Assembly: GCA_033182465.1 (NCBI GenBank)
Contig: CP137322.1
Location: forward strand, 1,798,001 to 1,862,000
Reading direction: 5' to 3'
Length of the DNA stretch: 64,000 bases
Source: Sanghuangporus weigelae
Taxonomy: Eukaryota; Basidiomycota; Agaricomycetes; Hymenochaetales; Hymenochaetaceae
Shown: positions 26,117 through 38,705 of the stretch, piece after piece
How positions within the stretch are numbered: position 1 is the first letter of the stretch
Layout: each line of letters starts with the position of its first letter
Program-made: the position numbers and the translations under genes
The notes under the pieces: generated by a model
Databases searched by the model: none
Seen by the model: the letters and a program-made list of their open reading frames with translations, nothing else
What the model was told of the DNA's origin: nothing

Positions 26117-26650
26117 CTTCTTGAAGATTGTGAGTCGAGGATAGGATCGAATTGTATCCGGTTTAGCGCAGATTCAACGCGTCTTTAGTACTTGAACGTG
26201 AAAATCACACGCCAAGTTGGTTGGGGTAGCTCGCTTCGATGCCAGAGCACGAGATTGACGAGATTGAAGCATGATATCAGTTTGATCTATGACTTGATGC
26301 GCCGCAGTTGATCAGGGACATCCTCGAAGACACCAAATGAGCAAGCGGACTATCACACGTTCAGGAAGAATGCAATCGAGTTCATTCTCAGTGCGCAGAC
26401 TTGGGTCCGTGTCTGCAATTTTTAACCTGTGAATATAGAAAGTTTTATGGTCTGTCATTACATCGTTTCATGAAGATGAGAACACCAGCACCAGCAGGAT
26501 GGATTAATTCTTATTTCCTTCCAGATAGATTAGAGGCCGAAGCCGGCCATCTCACCGAGGTGATGGCCGACATGTCACGTGCAACCCACCAATGCGAGCG
26601 TTGCATGAGACGCGGCGTTCCAGCGCGTCAAAGGCGGGTGATGTGAATTC
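26117..26650. other. Divergent promoter region between the SDR and the chloride channel
   Basis: The 534 bp include an open frame at 26470-26646 without motifs. GCCATCTCACCGAGGTGATGGC near 26547 is an imperfect dyad. Nothing else is supported. Confidence 0.45.
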
Positions 26651-29600
26651 ATGGAATCGGAGAGAGCGTCCCCGGACGACTCTAGACAGAATGATGTGCT
26701 GGATGCCGACGATTTAGAGCAAATCAGGTTCGTACCTTATTTGGCTAACATTCTGCTGGTGTTCCTGACGATTTGCACTGCGTAGCCGCTATGAAGACTT
26801 TACGACGATAGGCAAGTCCTCGCACATGAATTATAATGTCCCTAGTCTCACACTTTACTTAAAGATTGGATTGAAGACTCCATCCTTGAACGAAATCGAA
26901 GACTACGAATAGCTCACCGTGTAGACTCCACTCATCGAGGTCCGAATGGTGAAATTACGGCGTCCTGGGTATGGGCACAAGTGTTGAGGGCGTTGACGGC
27001 CTCGCAGACGTGGCTCGTCGTGAGCTTAGCTGGTACGTAGCGATCCTATTTTCATCCACGTACTGGAGCTGATTTCAGCTCATCAAGGCGTTTGCATCGG
27101 TGTTGATGCTGCACTCATCTCGATTATTACCGAATGGTTGTCGGACCTGAAAATGGGTTATTGTTCGGATGGCTGGTGGCTAAACCAACAATTCTGCTGC
27201 TGGGAGATAGAAGGAGACGAAGATGCGTGTGACTCGTGGCATCCTTGGAGCATGGTCGGCGTCGCTCGGTGGTCAATCTACATTACGTTTGCTGTAAGAG
27301 TTATTTTGCAATAAAAATCCTACTTCTTTTGTTAATTTTCCGCAGGGAATCTTTTCCTTTATGGCAGCTCATCTCGTGAAAACATTCTCAAAATATGCCG
27401 CAGGTTCAGGCATATCAGAAATCAAGTGTATCCTCGCAGGTTTCATAATGAAAGGCTATCTCGGGGCGATGACCCTGGCTCTCAAGAGTCTAACATTGGT
27501 ACGCGATCCCAATACCTTGATCTTTCTGAAAGCTGACATAGATCAGCCTCTGGTAATTGCGTCGGGACTGTCAGTCGGAAAAGAAGGTCCCTCCGTACAC
27601 GTCGCTTGTTGTATCGGTTACGTTGTAGCGCGATTGTTTAAAGGATTTGCACAAAGTCAAGGTAAGCTTTTCTCCATGCATTGGAGGCAGTAATCCTCAT
27701 GGATTCCACCTCAGGAAAAATGAGGGAGATGATAACTGCAGCTAGCGCTGCCGGAGTCGCAGTAGCTTTCGGTTCACCCATAGGCGGTGTGATGTTTTCC
27801 ATCGAGGTACGTAGACTGCAATAAAGGAATTACCAGTTCTCATTATGTACAATTGTCCAACAGGAAATGAGTCATACGTTCAGTATCAAAACGATGTGGC
27901 GAAGTTTTTTCTGTGCTCTTGTTGCGACAGTAACGTTGTCTGTAAGTCTTTAATTTTATTCATCTGGCCTGGCTGAGATTCATACGGAATCAGGCAATGA
28001 ATCCATTCCGAACCGGAAAGCTTGTGCTTTTCCAGGTTACTTATGATAGGGACTGGCATTTTTTCGAGATTATCTTCTTCATTATCATCGGAGTATTTGG
28101 GGTATGTTCATTACTATGTACAACGAGTTGCTTAATCAGATGTCTAAACGACTCTTACGATAGGGACTGTACGGAGCCCTGGTAATCAAATTCCATCTGC
28201 AGGTTTCAGCCTTTCGCAAGAAACATCTTGCGAATCACGGACTAGCAGAGGTAACAACGCTCGCAATACTCACGGCGATGGTTGGCTATTTCAATCGGTT
28301 TTTACGTATTGATATGACGGAAAGTCTCGCATTGCTCTTTCATGAATGCGATTCCACTATTAATGTCGACAATCTCTGCCAGTAAGTTGTTCGAATGTCT
28401 CTGAGACTTCACGTACCAAGCTGACTTTGTGCATCAGAACTTCGGCCCAGTGGAGAATCGTGAACTCCTTGTTCTGGGCAACTGTCATCCGTATTGGGTT
28501 TGTGATACTTTCATATGGTTGCAAAGTACCAGCCGGTATATTCATCCCATCTATGGCTGTCGGCGCGACCTTCGGACGGATGATTGGTACCATGGTTAAG
28601 GCTTTGAATCAGTATGTATGATTGACTTTCTGTAGAACATGCCAGTCTTATGATGACTTTCAGCGCGTACCCTCAATCAGGAATGTTTTCGGTTTGCCAA
28701 CCGGATGTACCTTGCATCACTCCAGGAACTTATGCCTTTCTTGGAGCGGCCGCAGCTCTTAGGTATCGCGGTCTGATCCTTCTAAGGGAACTATAGTCTG
28801 ACGAGAATTTTAGTGGAATCATGCGTATCACGGTAACTGTCGTTGTTATTATGTTCGAGCTGACTGGTGCTCTTACATACATTCTTCCAACTATGGTGAA
28901 TCAGCTTGTTGATTCGAAATTGGTATAAGCCGGCTCAAAATAATCATAGATTGTTTTGCTCGCGACGAAGGCTGTCGGCGACTTTCTGGGAGTCAATGGA
29001 ATTGCAGACGAGATGATACGATTCAATGGTTATCCGTTCTTGGAAAAGGACGACCACGCTTTTAACACAGCGGGTGAGACCATCGCTGTATTTACGGAGG
29101 CTGTTATATTGAAATCGTCTATTAGTTTCAGGCGTCATGCGCAGGGAACTGCATACTTTGCCCGCCACAGGCCTTCGGGTAGGAGACGTTGGTAGGTAAC
29201 GTTCGGTCTGTACGTATGGTCCTTCGCTGAGACTGGTTCTCAGAATACCGACTCCAGCAAACGGACGTGAAAGGACTCCCTATCGTTTCCGCTGATGATC
29301 GCTTTCTTCTACTTGGTTACATTGGTCGGAAGGAGTTACGCTACATCATTGGTTCGTCATTCTCTTGCTCGTTCTCCTTCTCGACTAACGTAGTCGTATT
29401 ACCAGACAGAGCGAAACGTTCCTTCGGGACTACAGCTGACACCCCGTGTTCATTCTACTCTATGCCCACTGATCATGACCGAGATGAGCTCGCAACACTT
29501 GAGATAGGTCCGGCTATTGCATCTGATGATGAAACGTTCTCTCGGGTGATCCATCAGCATGCTTCTGCGGAGCAGCTGGAGTTATGGCCATGGGTAAATA

Positions 29601-29990
29601 GGGTACGCTGATACTCTCCGAGGCATGTCTTGGGGTCCTCACTGAAGGCTCATTTTCAGACACCGCTCACAGTGTCTCCTCAGTTGCCGCTAGAGATCGT
29701 CATGCAGTTGTTTAAACGCATGGGGTACGTGCTGCTATACACCAATTTGCCTCACGCTCAGAACTCATATTTTGGATAGACCTCGAGTCGTCCTTGTGGA
29801 ACAACACGGGAAACTTGTCGGACTCGTGACTGTAAAAGACGTCTTACGCTTCATTGCGACCGAACATCCGGACTCGTCCTGGAATTCTCATATTGGTTTG
29901 GATGACTTGCTCGAAGAATCATGGACTCATTCGTCTTCTACACTCGGCGCTATCGTGGCTTGGTTTAATCGGACGTTCAGACGTAGATGA
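26651..29990 (+). CDS. CLC-family voltage-gated chloride channel/antiporter (Gef1-like)
   Basis: A membrane anion transporter of endomembranes. All CLC selectivity motifs are visible: [16 protein letters not shown] (GSGIPEIK, with Ser for Pro), [19 protein letters not shown] (GKEGPxxH, with the gating Glu), [15 protein letters not shown], and [32 protein letters not shown] closes the membrane part. Two CBS domains follow: [20 protein letters not shown] near 29130, and [20 protein letters not shown] near the end. The tail is TFRRR. The gating and proton-glutamate pattern fits an intracellular Cl-/H+ exchanger. Many short introns are present. One near 26812 uses a GC-AG donor (GCAAGT). One at about 27499-27546 is 48 nt with no stop. 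Confidence 0.94.
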
Positions 29991-30160
29991 CCTCGGCTTA
30001 TCTTTTCACTAGACTTTCCCATAAATTATATCCGATTAGCACATTACTAGTACATTGTCCATATGCATTGTCCAAATAATCTAATCCGATCTACAATGTT
30101 ATTTGCAAACATAAGCCAAAACTCGAAAAACATAACGATTGGGATGACGTGTTACGGAAC

Positions 30161-32214
30161 TCAAAGTTCTCGCCGTTGAGGTCGAGCTTCAGTCCCGACG
30201 TTAAACTCGGCGTACGGGCACACTCGTCGAGAGTTGAGGAAGGGATTCCCCATATCCTCTCTCCAGCCTGGTCTCTGACTGAGAAGGACTTTCTTTGTTC
30301 CAACTGTGCATCTGAATTGCGGTGGATCTGAAATTTCATATCTGCGACATTTTTCACCGAGATCTTCTATAGTGAAGCCCTGTAAATGGAAAAGACTGTC
30401 TGTCAGATCGCCCCAAACACTTGGGCACCAGGGTTCGAACACTTACATCACCGCTATCATAAGATTGTGTAGTACCCGGTACCTCAGGTGCATCTGCACC
30501 ACTTCTCTTAATCTGAAGTATTTGCCGTAAATACGGTCGTAAATATAATCGCTATCGCCTGCTCACCTTTACATATACTTTAGGTCCTACACTTGAGAAA
30601 GCCCTCCTATCGTAAACACTCCAACTAGCTTCAGTGAGAAAGCTGTGTTGATTAGCAGCGCGCCGTAGAAACTCTCGAAAGACGGGCCCTTTACGATTGA
30701 TTTGACCAGCCATTTGGTCATAGACGTTAGAATAATGTTGATCGGTATCGGGCCATGCAAGCTTGAGAAACGTGAAATGTGCTCTGCGCAGTTTGGGGAA
30801 CGGTGACATCATTCCGAGTAAACTGTTGACGAGATCAGGAGGGAAGGGAAGGCATACGTGGAATAACTCCAAATTAGGGGCGAATGACGCCAACGTGATG
30901 GCTGATTCAGGCGAGAATCCGTCGTCGTCGCGCCAAATCAACACTAGACTAGACAGTTCGGGCTGGGAATTATTGACAAAATAGCTGAGAAGGCCTGAAG
31001 GGAAGGGACCGATAGAGCCCTTTGACGATCCATTGATATACAACGAATTCAAGCCATCGCCACAACGACAGAGAAACTTCACCGCACCATTCCAGAACTC
31101 TGAACAGCCTGCAGAGGCTCCGAGCTTAAGAACACGCATCTGCTGGGCTATCCAATTGTCCTTCGATGTCAAACTCGAGAATACCTGACCCCACACTGTT
31201 GCGGATACCATTGATTGCGATTCCAAATGGAGCTCTTCCAGCATTGACGCCTCTCCGAGTAGTCTGTGAAGACCAATGGAGGAATGATGGAGAGGTCCCT
31301 CAGACGCAAACACTTTTAAATTCTTGACAGCTGATCCTGAATAATCAGCGAACAAAGGCGTCGGCGTCGGCTCTATGATCCAGCGTAGTTGAATTTCTTC
31401 CAGAGTTTCTGCATTCTGACCGACTATGGTACATAATTCGGGACCGTCAACGTTAACATAGCCAAGGTCGAGGACACGGAGTGCGGATATCGATCTCAAC
31501 GGTGGCGACTCCAGAGTTGCATCGTAGACTTTCAGGAACCGTATGGAGGGCAATACCCCTGCAGGGAGAGCTTTGAACAACGAGTCTAGGATCTCAGGGC
31601 TCTGCTGGAAAAGACCCAGGATCACCTAAATATCGTCAGGTTACATAAATAGATTAAAGTACGGGAACATAAGTTCACTCACAGTAAGTTTCTCCACGTT
31701 GCACAGATGAGGCAAAATGTCATACACGATAGCGTTGGACAGGGTTCGAAGGGCTTCTCCATTCCAGTCAGCCTGACCTTTCGGACTACTATATCTCTCA
31801 TGGTATGCCATTCCCAAAAGTAACGCATATGGTCGAAAACGTGATCGTATTGGATGGAGATCGTCAAAAGATGTCGTGGACTTCACCCTGCAAGGCACTT
31901 TCATGTCGATGAAAAGATGTGTCACCAAAGCTGCAAGCTCAGGGTGATCTGTGAATGTCCGAGCCAGGAAATCATAATACGATTCTGAACATTTGCAAAA
32001 CGAGAGCTCGAGTGTTGAATAAAGCAGACGATTAGCCACCGGATAAGTTTCTTTCGAGGCGAGAGCGAGTGCTGCTAAATCGCGTCTGCCAACATGCGCA
32101 ATGACATTCTCCTGGAAAGTGAGAACTTCAAGTTAGAGGCGCATTTATCATGCAAATTACTTGTGCTGTATTTACCCAGATCTCTGGAGGGACTTTGTGG
32201 AACGCAGGCTGCAT
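30161..32214 (-). CDS. F-box protein with leucine-rich repeats
   Basis: A likely substrate receptor of an SCF ubiquitin ligase. The start MQPAFHKVPPEIWENVIAHV, followed by GRRDLAALALASKETYPVAN, is the F-box. A degenerate LRR fold comes next (SIRFLKVYDATL, ALRVLDLGYVNVDG, LEELHLESQSM, LSSLVLIWRDDDG, NLELFHVCLP). The LRR block ends at PKVYVK, and two further exons add RSGADAPEVPGTTQSYDSGD and a basic domain from GFTIEDLGEKCRRYEISD to the end at PQRREL; both junctions keep phase. Stopping at the in-frame stop at 30552 is the alternative end. Such genes are strongly expanded in Agaricomycetes, and the target is unknown. Confidence 0.82.
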
Positions 32215-32822
32215 GTCAGTTGAGCAACACCGTCTTCCAGCATGGACAATGTAATCCCAGTAAGAACTGTAGGAGTCCAAAGATTAAATAAGACGGGGTT
32301 ATGGGCGCACAAATTATCGTCCTGCCTCAGGCTGTGAACAAACGCGGTCAACTCCTTCAGCGCCCATTCTACTCCTATATTCCCACGATTAACCTCGTCT
32401 TTAATCTTTTAGTGTACATACATTGGAATTTACTCTAACTATAAGACGAATTGTGATGGAAAATATATAAGCATATCACCGACAGCGCCGTACTCACTTT
32501 CAGACACCAGACAGGCTTTTGAAGTAGACTGATCATCACCTACCGCCCAGCTATCCATGCCGAGTATATACATAAAACCTGTTTAGATCCAACTCGAGTC
32601 TATGACAATGAGTCAATACCTACCTCTCTAAAAGAGACTTGTGGAATATGGACTGTACAGTGTCTAACAGTAACACGCTTTTAAAGACAATTAATGAGAA
32701 TATTGTCTATTGAGATTTGTGAGTGAAAGCGACGTGTCAGGCCTGAAGGGGACTATTACATAAGCATGTATAAATTCCCAACCCAACCCATAAGACTTGG
32801 TCTGAACTGCCTCTGTTCTGCC
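32215..32822. other. Divergent intergenic region between the F-box gene and PIG-U
   Basis: The 608 bp contain no supported gene. The frame upstream of the PIG-U start is open for 19 codons from an ATG at 32766, so a longer N-terminus is possible. Confidence 0.5.
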
Positions 32823-34486
32823 ATGTCGAATGCAATACCACTTGCTGTTGCCTGTCGATTCTTGCTCTCATTCTCCTCCTTGCATGAGTTCCTCAAGCAC
32901 GACCACCTTCTCACCTCACCTCTGACATCTTATCCTCGGTGTGCGATGCTCAGTGTCCTCCATTTGTCGCAATCTAATGAAATCTTAAGTGCAAGAAGGC
33001 GTGTTTCTGTACGAGCACGGCGTTGACCCATATTCCGGAGGAGGTTTTTATCATGTAAGTCGTCCCAATGCACAGCATGCTAATGACGCGCTCATTGAAA
33101 CTTCGCACAGTCGCCACTCTTGCTTTCGCTTTTCACCACGGTTCTGCCATCAACCACTTCCGCTGCTCGTATACTTTGGGCAGTATGTGACGTGTTATGC
33201 GCGTACCTTCTTGTGAAGATTTGGAGAGCAAGATCAAATAGTTTGCAAGGAGTGAGAGAAATAATGGTCGTTGGCACGTAAGCTATTTTGGTTATCATAA
33301 TATTCCATTTGTTTACGCATATCTCAGGTTCTTGCTAAACCCATATTTACTTCTATCATCTTTATCATTATCCACTTCCATATTGGAGAATACTCTTTAT
33401 CTGGCTTCAGTATTTTTCGCCTGCAAAAGTGAGTGTCCGTGAAATTGCGAATGAATATCTATCGCTAAAGCATGCGTAGAAAGAAAGGCTCCGTGCTTAT
33501 TTACCATTGCCTTCCTGACGCACTTGTCACTGAACAGCTTACTTCTCGCTCCCCCTCTCATACTACTTCTTCTCGGCTCTCCTTCTCCTTCCCTAGCCTC
33601 ACCCCATCACATCATCATCGACAGGTGCCGAGCGATAAAATATGCCGCAGAGTATATTTTTTATGTGACGGTTCTTGCTCTTGCATCGTGTATAGGCTCG
33701 GGTGGAACTGACTGGATATTAAGAACGTGGGGAACTGGGTAGGGCGGCATTAATCTATCTCATCTTTTCTCTATGATGTATGCTAAAGCGCCAGCCCATT
33801 AGGATCTTATTGCCTGATCTAACGCCAAATCCTGGCTTATGGTGGTATTTCTTTACGGAAATGTTCGACCATTTCCGACCCTTTTTCTTGATGGTATTTT
33901 CGGTAAGTCTTACAGAAGTGTTGGTAAGAACGAGGCGTTTGACTATGATACCTTCTTCCAATAGGTCCATCTGCTCATCTACGTCGCTCCCATCTGCATC
34001 AAATTCCAGTTGCGTTTTTTTTTGTTTTGCTTTATTTTTCAGAGGACCAGGAATGGACTGACCCCAAGCCTACAGACATGATCCTCTCTACGCAATATTC
34101 ATCCTTCAAGGAATCCTAGCAATTTTCAAGCCCTATCCGACCATGGCTGATATCGGTCTATTCCTGAGTTGCATAGCATTATTTCCGGAATTATATCCAC
34201 GTAAGTTCTAGCGTTACTCTGTCCTTGAGCTTGATTATCTCACTATTGTATCCCAATAGACCTTCGTCACCCAATAGTAACAGCTCTACTGCACCTTCAT
34301 GCTTCGCTTCTTCTCCCGCTATTCCACTCGCTTTGGTTAACCCAGGGGACTGGGAATGCCAACTTTTTCTACGCGAGTACACTGGTCTTCGGGATGGCGA
34401 ATGGTGCCGCTGTGGTTGATTGCATTTTCGCAGGCCTACGAATTGCTTTTCCTGTACAGAAGGGTTTTGAGATCGCCCAGGAATGA
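32823..34486 (+). CDS. PIGU: GPI transamidase subunit PIG-U (Gab1/Cdc91)
   Basis: A multi-span ER membrane subunit of the complex that attaches GPI anchors to proteins. Signature segments appear in family order: [68 protein letters not shown] followed by [41 protein letters not shown], and [20 protein letters not shown]. It ends KGFEIAQE. About eight introns are present. The first junction is unclear: the donor after SYPR (at 32939) does not give the right phase at the acceptor before QEGVF, while a donor 14 nt further on does but leaves a 37-nt intron. The identification does not depend on that junction. The gene faces ATG3 tail to tail over 327 bp, a stretch with nothing else visible. Confidence 0.92.
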
Positions 34487-34813
34487 TTATTGTAACCGGA
34501 ATGGCGGGTTTCTACGTTGGACAGCATCCCGTAGAAATACAGTCGTAACAGATTTATTCTCTGATCTATTTATCCTGACTATCCTCGGACTCCATACATA
34601 CATTAAACGAGTCGAAGAACACATCGAACGAGACGACCTGAGCACTGGTTTTGATACGAAGTCCGGATCTTGAAAAGTTGCAATCCACTGTATTTGGTCA
34701 CAGGCCGGATACGAGCATGAATTTCACAGCTACTTAACACATAACAGAGTATACACACGAAGTTTTCCGCAAAGTAACAGAGGATCATATGTCTAACTAA
34801 ATCATGGACTGTG
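34487..34813. other. Convergent 3' ends of PIG-U and ATG3
   Basis: No gene is supported in these 327 bases; they probably hold the 3' UTRs of the two flanking genes. Confidence 0.55.
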
Positions 34814-36313
34814 TCAGAAGGAAGTGGTAGAGTCCACCTCGATAGTCGGTACGATGGACGCGATAAATTTCAGGAATACAACCAAATAATAATCCACTCG
34901 CATGCCTTCAACTTCTTCCTCTTCACCAGCATTCGCAGGGACTTTCTCGTCCTTGTTGCCGCTTGTTCGTCTGAAAAGCCACTTCTTTTTGCCCTCCTTG
35001 TCTTTTACTACCGATCCGGATGCTCCACTTAGTTTCCGTTGTTCCTCAATGACGCCTGCATTCATCCGCTCGATGATCTTCTTCATTACGCTGGCGTGTT
35101 TGCACGGGTGGACGAGGGCGGCCTGTAAGCTGGTAGAATGTGCGAAAGGCTCTATTGTGACCGTTTTGAAGGCGTGGTCGGCAGGCACGTCTTGGAAGAT
35201 CTGAGCCGGCTTGAGTGGTGTTCCATTCTTTGATAACAAGTCAGAAACATGGAATAGGATATTGAGATCAACCGTACTTCATCATAACCAAGCAGCCAGA
35301 TGGCTGGTGTCTGGTAGAATTTGTCGTATGTAATCATAACGTCGTACGTTCGAACCTGAAGCAGATTTCCTCTTGCAGGTTCAATAGCACTAGAGGTAGT
35401 TAGATAGTTGGACGGTATTTGGATTGTACTGGAATGGGAATAGCTCACTTGGAATCAGCCGCCTTACTGACGGGAGGTTTAACAGGAGCGGCCGTTGCTT
35501 CATCTTTCTCTTCTCCCAAATCCTCCTCCATGTCAGGTATCTCGTCCATGTCTGGAATTTCAGCCGGATTCGGTGCCTTGGAATCTGACAAGGACAAGTT
35601 GGCCATAGCATTCGTGGCACCACCTTCTGTGTCTGGTATGTCTTCTATTTCGCCCGGCTCACCGGACATATGCGAATGCTTTCGACCCGCGTGCGTTTCC
35701 ACCCATTCATCACCGTCGCCCCCTCCATCGGACGCCGACACCATACGTTCGGCATCTTCATCAGCGTCAGTGTATTGCAGAGACGCGGCTCGACGTAAGC
35801 AAGGGACTATCAACGAACATGTGGTATGTGATAAACTGAACCAGTATAGTAAGCGAGCGCACCTCCTCGAGTAACCAGATATTGCTTGTCAGCAGGTAAG
35901 TAGTCCTTTGCCTTAGAAGCATCTCCCTTCTCCCTATGATGCGCGCGGAGATCAACACGGAGTCGTTTCCAAATGTTCGACGCGTCAGATAGCTCACCAA
36001 TTCCAGACCGGGAACTTATAAGTCAGGAAATCGCCCGCAGCCACGAATTCCTCTTTAAAGCAAACGCTAAGTAATTCGTTGCAAAGTTAAATGCGCTTGT
36101 AGTACCAGGCGTGATCCTTCCATGCTCTTTGAATTTGCTTTCTTTGAGAACCTAGAGGCCACAAGCTCAGGAATAAGCGGCGATAACTAATGCATCTATA
36201 CAGCTCACTGGGCTCAGGTATTCACGGACCGCCCAATAGTTCCTCTAGGATGACCACAGATCAGTAGAGTAACTTGCCTCGACGCGCCAAATACGTACCT
36301 GTAAAGTGTGCAT
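34814..36313 (-). CDS. ATG3: Autophagy E2-like conjugating enzyme Atg3
   Basis: Atg3 transfers Atg8 to phosphatidylethanolamine during autophagosome growth. The spliced head is [18 protein letters not shown], then [20 protein letters not shown] and [12 protein letters not shown], the amphipathic membrane-sensing N-terminus and its neighbour. [20 protein letters not shown] follows. Next is a long acidic flexible region ([17 protein letters not shown]), then [20 protein letters not shown]. The catalytic Cys is in [14 protein letters not shown] (the HPC motif). The end is [16 protein letters not shown]. An insert between the HPC helix and the final strand ([16 protein letters not shown]) is longer than usual. 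Seven or so introns were placed, all in phase. Confidence 0.95.
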
Positions 36314-37484
36314 GGTGGTTGTTCGTCGCAACGCAACCGCATCGATTCTTGAGTGCTGCTAAATGAGATTACATACGAAATTGCCCGTTTTGGATACGAG
36401 CGATCGTTGCCTAATCTGGGCTTCCTTTCATGCCTAATCTAAACTTAACTTCTTCTGGGAGGTGATATTGCCCTGGGTCTCGCGGTGCTATGGACTCGTG
36501 TATATCAACTTAGTATTGGCCAAGAAGATGTTAAAACTGGCTGGTCTACTATCCATCCGTATTGAACAATCCGACGATACTAATACACGTGTACGATTAG
36601 TATTTATGTAAGACTTTCTCATAAGGATACTTATAACGTCTGATATGTTAATATAACGTTCTTTCTACGTGAATTCCTGTCTTTGCGTTTGACCTCAAGT
36701 AACGGCTCCCTCGTTTCAAGAATCCGGATGCAGAAATATCATCAAAAAACCTGCGAGAAATCAAGCAAAATGGTGTTATGAGATTTATTTGGAAGGACAA
36801 GACCGCAGGATGTCTACCGGACTGAAATTTACAGTAGCATCAAAGATACATCAGACACCTTCACAATAGTTGCTTTCCATAGAGATGCAGCCTAGTACAA
36901 TATGCTCCATTCTATGCACATCCTTGGTTAGTTACGCTATAATTTCTGTGTTCATTTGACGTACGTAGGATGGCATGAAGATACAGCAGGGAGGTATTTG
37001 AGCCTTACCAGAACACATGTTCTCGTCGCGTGCACTCATAGCATCCTGCAAAACAAGGTCAAATATCCGCAGTTTCTGCTGCTTTCCAAGGCCTACACAT
37101 ACAACTGCCATGTTGGCACAGAAAGCTCTCACAAGAATGTCTGGATCGAGCTGCCGAGTATCGAACCCGAAGGCATCAAGAATCGCCGCTGTCCTGACCA
37201 TAGCATAGGAACGCGAACAGCGTTGTGCGGGGACTCTTGATCCCATCTCTAGAGATATTCTAGGTCTTTTTGCGCAATCCTTGATCAATTTAACAGCACA
37301 CCCCGTATGATTATGTTCGAGAAGATAGGACTAATGTGTACAAACCAATCGTTATGTAGCAAATAGAAGCCAGCCCGCAAGAGGATAGATATAGTAGCAG
37401 TTGTCGAGTTGCCTCGGGAGAGTAGAAGTTGAATAATGGAAATCCAAAGACCATACAATAGTATGCTAGCAGTCAGATATATGT
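36314..37484. other. Intergenic stretch between ATG3 and the first DUF6699 gene
   Basis: The 1.17 kb include a minus-strand open frame at 36932-37288 whose middle looks coding (ILDAFGFDTRQLDPDILV, MAVVCVGLGKQQKLRIFDLV), but it has no family match and no exon partners. It may be the relic of a gene. The rest shows nothing. Confidence 0.4.
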
Positions 37485-38520
37485 TCATGCCTTCCCAAAG
37501 GCCACAAGTAAAGTTTCGGGAACATCGGCGGCGTCTGGTCGGAGTAGTCGTTGCTTGAACCCGGCGTCGCGGTAAAATCCTCTGAACATATAGTGCTTTC
37601 CAAGCCAATCTGCTTTCTTGATCCGTGATCCAGAGTCAGAGCGACGCTTCCAGGCACGTAAGATACTAGAACGTTTGCGTTCGTCCGCAAGAGACCAGAT
37701 AGAATCCTCCAGATCTGAGTTCAGTAGGTCATAAAGCGCGTGAAGCACCTCGCTGGAGGTAATACCGTGCTGCTTAGGACCAATCTCGATACTCCAAGGG
37801 AAATCAGGACTGATGATGCAGATATGATCAGAAGCATTGGCTATCAGAGGGAAAGAGAGCACATGTGGACTGATAATTTGTGTTGCTGATCCAGTCACTT
37901 GAAGTTCTTTCGGTTTTGTACGGACGTCCCAAATGAGAGAGGCGGAAGTAGCGTCAAGAAGGCTATGAATATAAGGAGGTGTGTCGGCTGGGCCGTATGC
38001 TTGCTGCGGAGAGTATACCGCGGAGTTGAATCCAGAATAATGAGCTGAGACGTAATCAAGGAATATAAGATCACCAATTTGAGAAATTGTACTGTACGAG
38101 AGAAGACAACATACACGATGTCCGCGAAGAACCAGAGCTGGTCCCATTTGAGACCAGCGAAGGAGGATCTTGCGTATCGGAAGCAGTTGCGGTGGTACTA
38201 CGTAGCGAAGAAGCATAGTAACGAGGCCTTGGGAAGTCAGAGCACGATAGATGTCGCCCATGGCCATAGGTATGTTGTATGCATGGCGGTGGGCCAGGTG
38301 GCAGACCGTGAAAGTGAGGTTGTGGTGCAGACGGATGCTGGTAACCATTATGCCTTGATCCACCGAACGCATACGAGAGACTACGAGTCAGCATGGACGG
38401 ACGCGCTTTACTTTCCTTGTTTCTCATGATTTCAGCAGCGCGCTGGGGATTTGATGATCTTGGTTGGTGCTGGCTGAGTGCAAGAAGTTCAGGTTCAGAC
38501 TGATCACCAAAACATGGCAT
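37485..38520 (-). CDS. DUF6699 domain protein (copy A)
   Basis: Two exons joined across an intron with donor near 38109 and acceptor near 38040. The N-terminal 130 residues are disordered and rich in Pro, His, Ser and Arg. The C-terminal domain has the DUF6699 plan: SASLIWDVRTKPKEL, then ICIISPDFPWSIEI, GITSSEVLHALYDLL, a variable Arg/Lys helix, KKADWLGKHYMFRGFYRDAG, and a closing ETLLVAFGKA. Function is unknown in the family. The start is the first in-frame ATG (MPCFGDQSEPELLALS); the frame stays open a little further without one. It is the first of three paralogues on this strand. Confidence 0.78.
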
Positions 38521-38705
38521 CAAACACTTACAAACAAGGGATAAGCGCGACACATTAACACTAGTACTGTTACTGTGCCGGAAAGATTTTCAATACCGCG
38601 AAGCAAGAAAACAATAGTATTCAACGAGGTAACGTAACAGCCAAAAGCATTAATGTGACTAAATCAGCATGAACGATACTCGAATATATTACGAATCCGA
38701 GAACA

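Noticed and set aside
36932-37288. Minus-strand frame with DAFG...ENMC, similar to one at 48435-48790
   Set aside because: Shared residues are few, spacing between them differs (about 47 against 22 residues), and the shared 15-mer GAACACATGTTCTCG could be chance.
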